DNA of 64,000 nucleotides from Typha latifolia (taxonomy: Eukaryota > Streptophyta > Magnoliopsida > Poales > Typhaceae), in contig CM034106.1 in NCBI GenBank assembly GCA_019914945.1, forward strand, positions 310,001 to 374,000. The letters run 5' to 3'. The notes beneath the pieces are model-generated. The model ran no database searches. It worked only from the letters and a program-made list of their open reading frames with translations, and was not told where the DNA came from. The position numbers were made by a program, and so were the translations under genes. This document shows positions 12,336-25,800 of the stretch, piece by piece. Each line of letters begins with the position of its first letter. Within the stretch, counting starts at the first letter, position 1.

Positions 12336-14776
12336 CTCCTCTCACTCGCGTCCTTAATTTTTTTTCTCTTTCTCTCTCTATCTAATCTATCTCTCCTTCG
12401 ATTCAAGCAGGCGTGCTCGTCTACTGCGAGCTTATACAATCCCAAATGCCTTCTCGAACACCTCCTTAGATCGCTTCCGACCTACCTCTGCTCCTCTTCA
12501 CCCTCAAAGGTTAGCCAAATTTTATCATTTTTATCTTATTTAGATGTATCTGCGCTGTGTTTGATTTCCTAGATTCTTTTTTCCTTTTGTGTGTGTGTGT
12601 GTGTGGCGGGGGAGATCTTCATTTTTCGGTTGGATTGTAGGGCGGAAGGATGTAATATTCTAGTAAAAGCTACATCTTTTTTCATGTTTCTTATCCTAAT
12701 TTCCTTTTTCGTATTAGCATGTTTTAGTGGAATTTGACAGACAAATGTTTGGTGAATTGTCACAATGAAGGACATAGTATTGGCAACAAAGCATGCCTCA
12801 TAGTTATGTTTAATTGTATTTGGGAATATTCCTAGCTACCATTTTCTTAAAGTGATTAATTCTATAAGTTGCAGTGCTTGTTGAACAAATAATAATGGAT
12901 GACATGTGTCTTTCTGGAGAAGAGTTGACTGTTGGATTTATTGGTTGAAATGACCACTATGATGATTGAACCAGGCAAGGATGGCCTTGGTTTCAAGTCA
13001 GGGTGAGATGAGGATGGCATAGTGAGCCTATGGGATAACATTGTGGGTCAATTAGAAACTTCCTATGCCTTTTGGTGAAAGAAATTCAACATGAAAATTT
13101 GTCCCTTGTTTGAGTATGTGCAGTGTAGGTTTAACTGCAAAGGGTGCTAAAGCATCTTTAGCTCTGTCGAGAGACCCAGAAAGGGATAAAACATAAGAAC
13201 CCTTAAGACCATCGGGCAAACAACCTGCATTTCTTTTTTCTTTGTTGTCTTTTAGGTATGTTTCACGGTTTATCCATTTAATGGGTATTTCAACAATACT
13301 TCAATTTACCATTAGAAGAACAAATGAAAGAAGGCAGACTGGTCTAGCTAAAATTTTCCAATATATCTGCTCTTTTGGTTGCTTGAATTAATATCTCTAC
13401 ATCCACACTTATCTTTCTTTCTTTTGTTTTTGTTTTTCTTTTTGTTTGCCTTTTGAACTCATTTTCTTTCTACAGACTACAAGTTCCAGGACCTCCAGTT
13501 TTCAATTAGCATGCCTTCCTTGTATCTTGCTCATTAACATGGGTTTAAATATGTTACTTTGAGGCACTGGAATTTTGTAATTTTATATAATCTGAAAGTT
13601 CTTCTGTAATCACCTCCTTGTTTTATAGTCTACTAGTTGGTTAGATTCACAATTATCTTACTATTGATAATTTGTTAACTCAGATTTGTGCACTACATTA
13701 CTGCCTCAATAAATGAAGAAGCTTCCGCCAGAGCAGCTGCAGCAACTGCAGATGATGGAGGCCCAACCATGTATAGATCTGACTCCTTTGCTTATCTGTT
13801 CCATTTAAGAATTAAGATGTCCTTGCCATTGGATGTAGTCATAAATTCATTACCTTTGTTTATTGTACTAGATTTGACAAGATTATTTCAAGGGAAATTC
13901 CTTCAAGCATTGTCTTTGAGGACGAGAAAGTATTGGCATTTAGAGATGTTAACCCGCAGGCTCCTGTTCATGTTCTAATCATCCCAAAACTTAGGGATGG
14001 TTTAACCCAACTAGGAAAGGTACTTTGAAGTACTCCTTCCTCCAATCTTACTTTATTTCTACATGTGCAAGAAGGTATGTTATCCTAGAAAGAAAAGAAA
14101 ATCAGTTTATAAGGTTCTTGATACTTACAATCTACTAGTACCCTAGTAGGAACCTCATTGGCTTTCTTATCTGTTCTATTTTGTGTTAAAAGAATTGTTG
14201 AGATGTATAGGCATGTTTTCTTTTATGCTATCAGATCTTAGAAAATCAACAACATGATTCACCGTAATTCAGTTTTCAAACAAAATTGAATTTGTGTCCA
14301 TTTTCTACGTAAACAAAATAGGTTGTGCTTTTTATTGTCACATGTTGTCTATCATCTAATAGGGAAAGCAATGTGGTATTACACTATTACCTCCAAATAA
14401 CTGTGTTTTGATATTGTTTCTATCCAGGCTTATGCAAATCAACTTATAGTGCTCTGATCTATTAGATTTTTAACTAGATAACTGGTTTTCTTTGTTTAGG
14501 CTGAACCAAAGCATGCAGAGGTTTTGGGTCATCTTCTTTATGCTGCAAAGGTAGTGGCCGAGAAGGAAGGCATTGCTGAAGGATTTCGCGTCGTCATCAA
14601 CAGTGGTCCTGCTGCATGTAAGCATGCCTTTACTGCTGCTCTATCCCCATTGTATCATTATTTGCAAATTTTGTGATGCTATATCCTCATGACAATCTCT
14701 GCTCTCAGGTCAGTCAGTCTATCATCTGCATTTGCACATACTTGGAGGACGGCAGATGAAGTGGCCTCCTGGTTGA
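12234..14776 (+). CDS. Histidine triad nucleotide-binding protein, organelle-type HINT
   Basis: Six exons (12234-12271, 12411-12509, 13684-13770, 13872-14019, 14500-14617, 14709-14776) join in phase to 185 residues. Residues 1 to about 58 are Arg/Ser/Thr-rich with almost no acidic residues, an organellar targeting leader. The HIT domain follows, from [14 protein letters not shown] to the histidine triad HLHLHIL and the end RQMKWPPG, a typical plant HINT tail. HINT enzymes hydrolyse purine nucleoside phosphoramidates, and some plant members split adenosine 5'-phosphosulfate. The open frame running directly from the ATG through the CT repeat does not join the HIT domain. Removing a 139-nt intron (12272-12410) that contains the repeat restores the frame. 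The choice among Arabidopsis HINT paralogues is not certain. Confidence 0.9.
12277..12332. repeat. (CT)28 microsatellite in HINT intron 1
   Basis: An uninterrupted CT dinucleotide run of 56 bases, followed by further pyrimidine-rich sequence to 12400. It lies inside the inferred first intron of HINT and makes up most of it, so it supplies the polypyrimidine tract. Length variation here should not alter the protein if the intron model is right. Confidence 0.9.
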
Positions 14777-15470
14777 GTTATCCACTACATTGACTTTCGA
14801 ATGCTTTTAATTGTTCCTATGGATAGTTTCTCTTTTTTTGTAATCCCCATCTCTGTAAAGAGTAACAATGAGTGGTACTTTGAACAATTTATTGGCATTG
14901 CTGCTCCATTGGCACATAATCTTTTAACTTCATATATAGATTGGACAAAGTGATACACCATTCTGATATGTATGTAAGATAATTAGGACAAACTTTCTAA
15001 GGAACTGCTCTACCCCATGATGGAAAGCTTGTTCTCCTTACTCCCTCCTTTTAAGCCATGAGCTCTTAGGCCCTCAACTTTTCAAACTTTATTTCTAGGT
15101 CCAACTTCTTCTTTTTTTCAATAAATAAAATATAACCAAGTTCAACCCATTTTTATTTTTTAAATATGTAACGTAGCAGCCGCGAAGAGTGTAATACATA
15201 AAGAAAATGGTAGTTAATTTTAGAGGTAAAAGTATAATATACGGAAATATAACGTGTGCTAGTTAAAGCTTTCATGCACTTTTGGACATCACCTGAAGCA
15301 TTATTAAGGAGAAAATATTAATTGAAAGCTAGGTAGAACCAAATGGGTCGGTTTCTGATCACTATGCGGACTTGAATCCGAAATAGATTTTCGGATCGGG
15401 TCAGAGTCAGACTCCGACATCGAGAAACTCGGGTTTGAGGACGTGTCATCTTTCTACCAGTCCAACAAAT
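14777..15470. other. HINT 3' flank and FAR1-related promoter
   Basis: AT-rich sequence after the HINT stop codon, leading into the promoter of the FAR1-related gene. No coding region is supported on either strand. Confidence 0.5.
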
Positions 15471-15600
15471 GCTGTGCATTGTTGCACCAACCGATCGATA
15501 TCGCCGTAGGCGCTTTCGCTGTTTCGTGGCCTCTTTGGACCAGCGAATCCCCCATTTCTTCCCCATCGCTCCTCCTCCTCCTTCCTCCGGCGCGGAAAAA

Positions 15601-15615
15601 ACCCTAATTTAGGGT
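15601..15615. promoter_or_regulatory. Inverted telo-box pair in FAR1-related leader
   Basis: ACCCTAATTTAGGGT is a perfect inverted repeat of ACCCTAA around one central base, giving two telo-box-like cores back to back. It sits in the likely first, non-coding exon region of the FAR1-related gene, before a GTGAGC donor at about 15714. A regulatory role is inferred. Confidence 0.4.
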
Positions 15616-17055
15616 CGGAGTGATCGAATCCCTACCGTCTTATTCTCGTCTAGCTCGTTCGGTTTGCGCCCCTTTGAGTTCCAGAGGTAGGACGGCCGGT
15701 AACGGTCGATTAGGTGAGCTTTCTGTCCCATCTTCCAATTTTTTCTTTCAACTTGGGAAAGTTGGGATTTTTTTGGGGGGGTTAGGGTTCTAGGCAATTG
15801 CACGTTTAGTTTGGTAGTAGTTCTCCTTGTTCTTTGCTTGTTTTGATTACTGTAGCTCATTTAGGGTTTAGATTTCTTAGATCTTGTAACGGTATGCAAT
15901 TTTGCCCCAATTTGTGGGTGCTAGAGAAAATTCTTGTTATGGTAATTCTCCAATCATGCTGACATAATAGAGATAGGTTATTAGTTGTTAGGCTGACTAG
16001 CTGCACTGTAATTTTAGGGTCCTAGGATCTTTCTATATATGTAATTTTGAACATTCCAAAGCTATAGCTAACTATATCGGTTCTTTAGAGCTGCTGTGTG
16101 TACAGCGAATATGTCTGTTTGGTTAGATAAAATGGAGTGCGCATGATGTTCCTTTTTTAGCAGTAAAGGGAAAAGGTTAATTTAGAAGTACACCGCACTA
16201 TTTGGTTACTTAAAAATCTTGGTGGGGTAATCTTATCAAGAATTTATTATGTACTTTTCTATTATCTCTGTAGTTGATTTACATAAATTATTAAATTATT
16301 ATTTACTAGAGAGATTCATTCTTCTTACTTGATAAGAGAGAATCACAAAGAGATGCAGAGTTCCCATTGTGTGTGAGAAATTAAGTCCATTGTTTGTTAT
16401 TTATGGAATCCAATTTGTTTCTCAGGACAGAATAAACAATAAAAGGTAATGGGAAGGATCGGTCAGCATATGGAGATACTCCATGGTAGTTCTGCAATGA
16501 TCAATTGCTACTCACCACTTGTATAATGCAATTCTAATAATCATGTCCTTGTTCCTTTATCTAAGATCTCCAGAGACATTTGACCATAATCCTGAATAGC
16601 GAATTCAAACAATTTTTTGCATATGCACTATAAGATTGAACCATCAATGGGACTCTACAATCTACAGTTATATTTTGGTAGGAAGCAAACAGCCAACCCA
16701 ATTAATTGTGTAAAGGTAACACAATGGCATTTGATTCCTAACCCAATTTAACCAATGTGTCCAAAATTATTTGGTCTGCCAGACTTGATTAATTGATAAA
16801 TTCTACTTCTTCTGGTGGAATTTGGTTTGGATGTTGTAAAACACTAAAACCAGAGCAACTTCTAAACATCCCTATTTTTGAGTTAGATTCAGAATGGGTC
16901 AGGTAGACTTTGAAGTTACTCAATAGTGTCAAATGATAGAGACTTTCTTCTTACATTATAGTCTACTGTCAATTACCTTTGCAGAATATTGATCTCATTG
17001 AAGTCAATTGCCTTTGTAGGAGCCAGAGGCTGTTAATTGGAACTGGAGGCAACCA

Positions 17056-20000
17056 ATGCCTGTAAACGTTGGTGGCAGTGTTAAGAAGGAGAAAAATCCT
17101 CGCCTTTCCCCTGCTGCTGTTTTCCAGCCAGTCCAGTCTCTCAGACCCGTTCATGTTGCAGGAAATTCAACTGCAGACCCACGGTTAGTGCATATATGGC
17201 CTAGACATGTAGTGCTATTGTCTCCCTATCCAACATGGGCTCCTCAGCCGCCTGGTCCACCTCAATCAAGTTCATCAAGTCCACAGCACCAAGTGGTACT
17301 CTACTCATTCTTCCTCCCTGTTCCTTCTCATATACGCTTCTTTTCTCATAAGGTTTTGGATTATTACATATGTTCTGGCCTCGTGTTTTTCTTTTAAAAC
17401 TAGCTCATTTTGGTTACAAACCTTTAGATTCATAAGCTGCACTATCTGAGATACACTCGCAAAAGAAAAATTATTTGTGATTATGCATATAGGATATATT
17501 ATCCGGTCATAAGTAATGGAGTCTTCTAGGCATAATAACCTTCTCTGGAAATAAGAATGTCGGAGTTTTATTGGACTTTGGTTCTGCCCAAGGATGAGAT
17601 ATATACCATGGTTGTATAAACGCTGTTATTGGTAACATCCACATATCCATACTTTCAAATGAAGCTTCTAATGTAATGGTAGCTTCCTTGTTTTGCACAT
17701 CATAGCTTCTTAGACTTTTAGATACTGGAATCATAAGGGGATATTACCTTGACAGTATTTTAATTAAGTGGATGTTAAAACACTTTCTCTCACTTTTTAA
17801 TGGGAAGAAAAGAGGAAAGATACGAGACTTTTGTTTGTATTGGTTCCTTATTTAACACTATAGATGCTACGTCTTGAAACACACAAAACCAAATGGCCCC
17901 TTAATTCTCCTAGATGGATGGTTTGTATTTAGTCAGGTCAGAATTCCTGACAGTTGCAGTCCCAGTGGGATGCCTCTGTTACTATATTTTTGGCTTGTTA
18001 GTTACAGGCAAGCCTTTCCAGTAATCATGCAACAGTATTTGCCTACCTAACACAATACATACTATTTGCATGGACAGGGTAATTTGGCAGATGCGCCGAG
18101 GACAGATGCTAATACAGTTGTTGGTATTAGTGATGAGAGACTGCTACCAAAAGTCGATATGCTGTTTGACAGTGAAAATGAGGCATATGAATTCTATAAC
18201 ACATATGCTGAGAATGTAGGCTTCTTTGTCCGAAGATCCACTCTGTGGACAACATCAAAGAATATAATTACTAGGAGGACATTTGTATGCTCGAGAGAGG
18301 GCTTTCGTGAGAAAAAGAAAGGTGCAAAAGAGGCGAAATGTCCGAGGCCTGAGACAAGAATTGGTTGCCCAGCTTGCATGACCATTAGGCTCACATCCAA
18401 TGGCAAGTACCGCATCACGGAGTTTGTGCCAAACCACAACCATCAGCTTGCAACAGTGTCGACAATTCATATGTTGAGGGCCAAGAAGTTGAGACGGAAG
18501 GCTCGAGCTGTTAGAGCAGATCTAGTCGATGATACAGTCAGAACACCAGAGTTTGAGACTGAAGATGAGGCCTATGAGTTTTACAGCATGTACGCAGGGA
18601 GGATAGGATTCAGTATCCGTAGAGCAAGCATGACAATGAATTCTGATAATCTTATCACCAGAAGGATGTTTGTATGTTCAAGGGAAGGTTTTCGTGAGAA
18701 GAAAAAAGGAGCAAAGAGGGTGAAGAAACCACGTCCCGAAACAAGAACTGGTTGTCCGGCATGTATGACCATCAGACTTGCAACTAATGGCAAATATCAT
18801 GTGTCGGAATTTGTTACCTACCACAATCATCAGCTTGCTGCCTCCTCATCTTCTGATCTGGTGATGTCACGTAGTGCTGAAAATGATCAAGATGATGATT
18901 CTGACTTGGCAGATAGGTCTGGAGATGATTCTGTCCACAAGCAAGCTCGAAGTCAGGAAAATGCTTCTTTAGTTCATTTAGAAAATAAAAATTTTCAGAG
19001 ATCCAAGCGGATGAAGATCATGCATATTGGAGATATCGGGGCTACCCTGGAGTACCTACAAAGGATGCAAAATGACAACCCCTCATTCTTCTATGCCTTA
19101 CAGGTTGATGAGGATGATAACATGACCAACCTTTTTTGGGCAGATGCAAAGTCTACAATGGACTTTATCCATTTTGGTGATGTGGTATGTTTTGATACTA
19201 CTTACAAAGTCTATGGTTATGGTAGGCCACTTGCATTATTTGCTGGTTTGAATCATCACAAGCAAACTGTAATCTTTGGTGCTGCACTGCTATATGATGA
19301 AAGCCTAGAATCTTTTAAATGGTTATTTGATACTTTCAGAACAGCAATGCATGGAAGACAACCCAAGACTATTTTAACGGATAGGTGTGCAGCAATTAGT
19401 GACGCTGTAGCAGCAACTTGGCCCGGTACAGCTCACCGTTTCTGTGTGTGGCATATTTACCAAAATGCTCTTGAGCAACTAAGCCAGGCATTCCATGGTT
19501 CAAGAACTCTAGGATTGGACTTTAGCAGATGTCTCTTTGATTATGAAGATGAAGATGAATTTTTGTCAGCATGGAAAGCTATGTTGGAAAAGTATGATCT
19601 AAAAGATAATCAATGGTTGTCTTCTTTATTCAATGAAAAGGAGAAATGGGCATTGGTATATGGCCGTGAAGCATTTTATGCGGATATGAAAAGTGTCCAA
19701 CAGAAGGAGAGCTTGAGCAGTGAACTAAAGAAACATTTAAGCCCGGAAACGGATCTTTTGAGTTTTTTTGAGCATTATGAAAGATTACTGGATGAGCGAC
19801 GATTTGCAGAACTACAAGCTGATTGGAATGCTGGTCAGAGTACTAAGAAAGCACCTTCCATGCGTATGCTGAGGCAAGCTGCAAATGCATACACTCCTGC
19901 CGCATTTAAAATGTTTGAGAGGGAATTTGAATTATACATGGACTGTATGTTATACAAATCTGGTGAGGTTGGTACAATATCTGAGTATAAAGTTACAGTT

Positions 20001-20651
20001 GAGGAGAATCCTAAAGATCACTTTGTTAAATTTGATTCATTGGATGGCACCATTAACTGCAGTTGTAAAAAGTTTGAGTTTGTTGGCATTCCATGCCGTC
20101 ATGTGTTAAAGGTACTTGACACTAGGAATATTAAAGAACTTCCACCTCAGTACATTTTGAAGAGGTGGAGAAAAGACGCGAAGTCTGGATCTTTAAGTAT
20201 TAGTTTTGCATTCCCATTTAATGATGACCCTCAATCATCTCCAGCAAAGCGCTACAACTATCTGTGTCGCATTTTCAGTATAGCAGCAACAAGGGCTGCT
20301 AGGACTACTGATTCGTATGCATTCATGGAAAGACAATCAGATGTAATTATGGATCAATTGGAGCAAGTTTTACAGACCAGACCACCTGATATGTCTGCCC
20401 TCATTGGTGCCACCTGTGATCAACCACACAATCCAGTGGAAAACTTAGTTGCTGGAAGTTTGCACTTTGATAAAGCAAACCATCCAAGTTTTATTGGTGG
20501 TCCAGCTGATGGTACTTATTTAGCTAATCAGATTTTTCAGATAAGATATTATTTATACTTTTTGAAACTTGGAATTCATGATATTTAATGCAATGCAGGC
20601 CCTTTAACTTTCCCATTTACATTACCAGCCAGTGCTTTGGATTACCGCTAA
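17056..20651 (+). CDS. FAR1-related sequence protein with two FAR1 domains
   Basis: Three coding exons: 17056-17292 (end could also be 17295, same phase), 18078-20511 and 20599-20651, about 907 residues. The N-terminal exon is Pro/Ser/Gln-rich. Two FAR1 (WRKY-GCM1-type zinc finger) domains follow at about 111-203 and 241-333, each with a FVCSREGFREKKKGAK core and a CPACMTIRL...HNHQ end. A MULE transposase domain spans about 445-540, with Asp in CFDTTY (about 452), Asp in ILTDR (about 514), then CVWH. A SWIM finger has CSC and CRH near 740-754. The family derives from Mutator-like transposases; FHY3 and FAR1 are DNA-binding activators in phytochrome A signalling. This paralogue's role is unknown. 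The large exon has no upstream in-frame ATG near its start, so I take the first ATG of the 17-kb exon. An earlier non-coding exon probably lies at about 15480-15713. Confidence 0.85.
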
Positions 20652-22838
20652 GCTGGTATGAGTCATGTTGTTACTTCTTATTTAAATAGTCACCATATGA
20701 TATATGTTTCTGTTCTATCACCAATTTTTTTCTCCCTCTTGAACTTGGAGTTGAATTGGAGTTGGACTAGATATGTATTAAATCTAGCCGCCACTTGAAA
20801 ATTTTGACAGTGTATATTATCTCTTTGCAGGTATACATTCTTGTTGTATTGAAGTTTGTAATTATTTGAATGTCTTTTCAGTTTAATGATCTCACACACT
20901 TACGACATGTGTTTGAGGAATCCTCCAGCAGATCCACCAGCACAATGTTGATTCTTTTTTGAAGTCTCCATTGATGCATGTGTGTTGTGACCGCAGTAAA
21001 GCAGATGGTGCAGATTGCAGGATACTAACTCTGTCCTGCTATTGTGTTTTGGGTCATGCTGCAGTCTCTGCTCATGTTATTGGGTCCAATGGGCTTATGA
21101 TGCAAGATATGGATTTGGAATACACAGTAATACTCAAGACATGTGGAAAATCACTTTCACTATTTCCAGGATCTCTCCTTGACCAAATCTGGCTGTATAG
21201 GTTATGTTTTAATATCTCACATCTTTGAGTGCATTAGTGCTTCTTACGTCAAAGTTCTTAGCCTCAGTTTTAAGCTTCGATGGACTCAAAAAGATGGCTG
21301 CATTGGTTCTACTCAAGGAATTGCTTCACTGATCGTCAAATCAGCTTCAGACATGACCGTGGCCTATGATGCTCTTCTTAGAGATTGCACCCAGAGAACC
21401 AGTAAAGCCATCAGATCGGATGGCGAAGTAATAAGGTCCATGTTTTATGTCAGTTTTGTAGTCCATAAATTGCTATTTTTCTTTGTACAGTTCTGTATTT
21501 GTCTTGCAATCTTAGGATCTTACTCTATTAGCATCGTAACATTCTTCTCCTTATGCCTTGTTTCTATTTACTTTTAATTGAAATTTTTCAGGAAGATCTA
21601 GTCTCACCGAACCTCGATTTTCGGTGTTTTTAGAGCATATAGAAAACAAAGGCTGATGTGTGATATTTTCTGGCTGTTCTCACAGTTATTCAGATTCTTA
21701 AGACTCCAAAGCGTACTCTTTCTGCCTTGTGGGCTTCTTCCTAAATCAAAGATGTATTCCAAAAGAAAAGCAGAGGAAATGACAAACACAATAAATTCAG
21801 ATTTCCTTGAGTAATCATCAACCCAGTTACTTTGAATGTCAGTTGCAAAAGAGACATTTCTAATCTTTCCTCTTTTGTCTGCTACCAATTATAATGGTTG
21901 AAGAACTCGCCAGTTATTGTTAGCAACTTATATGGAAAGCTGCACATTATTACAACAGAGAACTTTGCAACAATTGTAATCTTTTTGAGATGCTTGCAAA
22001 TAAAACTTTTCATGCCACATGGGTTTCCATTTTTTTTTTCTCAATCAGATTGTACAGGTGGGTACAAAGTAGTTAATCTACCATTCGCGGATTCTCATTT
22101 CTCCTCGTGCCATTTCTTAATTCTTATAGGTACATAGTAGTTAAAAAATCATTTCGTTCCAATGGAATCAATATTGCACTTTAAATAATAATCATGTCGA
22201 TCCACATCCCACGCCCAGTATCGCAGAAACTCTTTTGACAAAGACAGCGTGATAGCATGACATTAATCACTAATGCCACTGCATAATCCACAAACATTCA
22301 GGCTACAACATTCCTATTCTCACAAGGAAAAGGAAAAAGAAATAGAGAAGCATGGACGATCGAAAGACACTACATTAAACATGGGAGGAAACAGAGACAT
22401 TTGATAGCCTCAAATTCTGAATAGGAAAGGATGTCAATGAGAGAAAACACCTTCTAAATTCAGCAGGAAAGAAGGGTATATATCAGAGGTCAGAATTAAA
22501 TGTGGTTTCACAGATAGATGTACAAAAGAAAAGATCTACACATTAGCAAGAATCCTTTACGCCAAGATAAAGTTGATCCTTTTGATGCCGGGAAGAAGTA
22601 ACTAGAAGCTAAGCAATAATAACCAAGGAAGGCCTAGCAGCTTTGTAGTGGAGACCCTTCCTATGCTTGTTATGTCTTTGGGTCAGACTACAGGACTCCG
22701 GTTTCAGTTTGTCAGCCCAAACAACCACCACACCATTTTAATGCAGCAAAAGCTCCGTCCTCATGATAACATCCACAAAAGCACAACCCAGGTTTCAATC
22801 AGATTCAACACGAACTCGAGGAAGGAGAAAGCAGGAAA
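20652..22838. other. 3' flanks of FAR1-related and palmitoyltransferase genes
   Basis: Convergent 3' ends. A 144-codon open frame on the plus strand at 21143-21577 contains a hydrophilic stretch (about 21280-21430) that looks more protein-like than its surroundings, but I cannot link it to a family or to a splice model. The rest appears non-coding. Confidence 0.4.
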
Positions 22839-25800
22839 TCACTTTGTGTTAGATAGTTGATTCTTTGGGAAAGTTCCAGGAGCAAACACAGGGAAAGAGT
22901 CTCCCGCTCGCCCCCTCTCTCCCCTCACTTCACGGCGGAGATGAGTATCCCTCTCAACTTCTGGTCTCATTCGTGAATTTCCCTCATTTCTGCGGGCATC
23001 GACACCTGGAGCATCCAAAAGAGGTCCACCAAAGAATATTGATTGCCCTGTGTACATTAGTCTATCCTGTTGCTGCATGGGAGGCATTCCTGAGGCCGAA
23101 GCATTTAGAACAGCAGGCCTTCTTCCATAAGTGTTCATCTCCCCAGGAGGATACACTGGTGGAGCACGAGTAGTCCTAGCTGGGAGGTCAAATGCAGTTT
23201 CCGTTCTAGCTGTTGCTGAGACCGACACATACCGACCAGCTTCTTGATCCCAGACAACTGAGGCTCTTCGGTTGTCCCTAACATAGTTAGTGGCAGATTG
23301 GAACATTGGGTTGGTTACTTGAGTAGTTGGAAGAGGAAGAGGCCCTCTGGACATTAAAGGTGGAGGACGCTCAGGAAGTGACTGCAAAGGGAGCTGGCTA
23401 TGCACAGTAGGTTCAGGGATGTGGGCCGGACTGCTAAAGCTGCTTGCACTTTGTGTACCTGTCTCATAATCATCTCCACTCACGACACTGTGTGGGTAGG
23501 AAGTTTGCAGAGGAGATAGTCTCATCTCACTTCTTGATTCCTTAGTTGCAGCATAGTCAATGCTAATACTGCTTCTACCGCTAGCATTGCTGCTGGAGCT
23601 AAAATCTGCATCATGCATACGGCAATTATCTATAGGTCGAAGAACAGATGAGGATGCCCTAGCTTTGGCTGCTGCTTTCATCGCCTCATTGGAGTCTAGT
23701 TTGGCAAGCTTCCAGGCACTAATTTTCACAGGCTTTTTGGACTTATTGGCTCTTTCCATATAGCCAGCTGCATCAGGATCAACTGTTGAAGGTATCATTC
23801 CTGGTTCCAAGTGTGGAATAACCTCATCCTGTTGGAAATTTTCACAATAAGAATTCATCTACTTAAACAACAGCCACATTATTTACAATGAACCATAATT
23901 AGATCAAAATCTGATTTGTTGCTAACCATAAATTATGGTGCCACAGAAAAGAAGGAAATCTAGTTTCATGGTTAAACACATAATCAGATAGACACTCATC
24001 CCTTGTCCATCTTTATAGGCTAGATGGCTACTACCACCAGTTGCTAGAAATGGAAAGGCAGCAGCAATGAATGTCTTGGTGCAGTAGTTGCACCCTTGAC
24101 AGGGTTAAAGTAACCAAACCAAGCACATTTTGAAGAGGGTTTGGCATAAAACAGGAGATCTAGTCCTTTATTGCTCATCTTTCTTAGGCAAGGTATGGAT
24201 AGTGAATAATATGAAGGCATACCTGTTGATCAACAAAAACCCTAGGAGGCGTGCACCATACACCTTTATACTGAAGGCCAAGTGAACTTCCAACACTTAT
24301 ACCAGTTGTCGCAGAATGAGTTGGAGAATAAATAATATTTAGTCCTTCCTCATCTGCAGATGCTGGAGGCGCCTCGCTCATAGCTCTCATAGCTACAACA
24401 TACTCATATGTTGTAATTCCCTGACATAAAAGAGAGAAAAAGATACTAAAGTAGATAATTAGCTTTTATTAATTATTATATTTGTGATTTCCTTGAGACT
24501 AACCTTTTTAATCAATATCATGTGAAAGAAGAAGAGTTCTCCTAAAGGTATGCAAGCCAATAATGAAACTGTAGTACATATAGCCTGCATTAGAACTTCA
24601 GCATCAGAACTTCAGATAGGAAGAAAGAGAAGATTTTTCTCTGAAGTTTTCTTGTCAGATAAAGAAAGGAATATATTAACTCTTTCTGAAAGATTTTGAA
24701 AAACACTTCATGATAATGTGGAAAGAAAATGAAAACAGAAGTGCTTAGTGCAAATATTTCAAATATCTTGGCACTTTTAACCTTCAAAGCAATGTTTCTT
24801 GTAATATTTATTATTTAAGGTTGGCTTCATACAAAGAAAGCCTACACAGACTGTCAAAGTCAAGAGCAGAATAGCACCAACCAAAATATGCACACAAAAA
24901 AAAGTAAGAAAGAAGTAATCTACATGAGTTGTTCCAATGAATGGTAATAACTCTGATGATCTAAAATCCTAAGTTCTTAATCACATGTTTATCAATAAAG
25001 CAGAGGAAATTGGATCATGCATTTGTATATTAGTATTGCTGCGAAATCATAATTTACCAGAAGAGACTTCAATCTACCTAGATATTATCTAAGAATTCCA
25101 ATTAATCGCAAGCTTAGCATTCCTGTTCATGCTTCCAATCTATCCCAAACATGGAAAGTTTGGGGTAAAACAGACACATAGGATGAAAAAGCCCTTCTAG
25201 CTCATGACTTCTAATAGCTGCACAAGAATTCACACATTTATCAAAAAAGGCGATCCAATACATCAAACTTACAACAATAGTGGCAAATGGAGCACGAGAA
25301 AATCCATTTCCAAGCTTTTCCTCGATATTGTTCTCTGTAGCTTTCTTATCAACAAAGCAGAGCACAAGAACAGCAACACCTACTCCAAATTCAATTGCCA
25401 GCTGGCAAAGAACAAGTTCAAGTGTTATACTTTTGGCTGATTCAGTCTAAAACTTGAGCTAATAGAAATCAAAATTTAGATCGTGTGCTACAAACCCATA
25501 TGAGACTAGTAGCCATGAGAGAAATAAATGTAACATAATTCTTCCTCCCAACACAATTATTGAGCCACTGCCAAAAGTTGTAAACCATGCATGTAACTTT
25601 ATAACAAAAAAAAGACAATCATAACAAACATAGCACAACTTTTCACAGAAAAAAATGTACCCGACAATGATGGTCAAAACCATCCACACATTTATCACAA
25701 CTTCTGCAATGCTTACTGAACTTTCGCACCTGCAAAGTGATAATATATAGAAATAATGTATGATAAGTAGGAAAAGAATGTAAGTTGCATGACTCAAGAA

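Noticed and set aside
12068..12445. Minus-strand Arg/Glu-rich 125-codon frame
   Set aside because: Mostly the GA strand of the microsatellite; no initiation context or homology.
12234..12572. Continuous 112-codon frame from the HINT ATG through the CT repeat
   Set aside because: It does not join the HIT domain in phase, and its Leu/Ser run is only the CT repeat; splicing out 12272-12410 gives a coherent protein.
18194..18793. Minus-strand frames opposite the FAR1 domains
   Set aside because: Antisense shadows of strongly coding plus-strand sequence.
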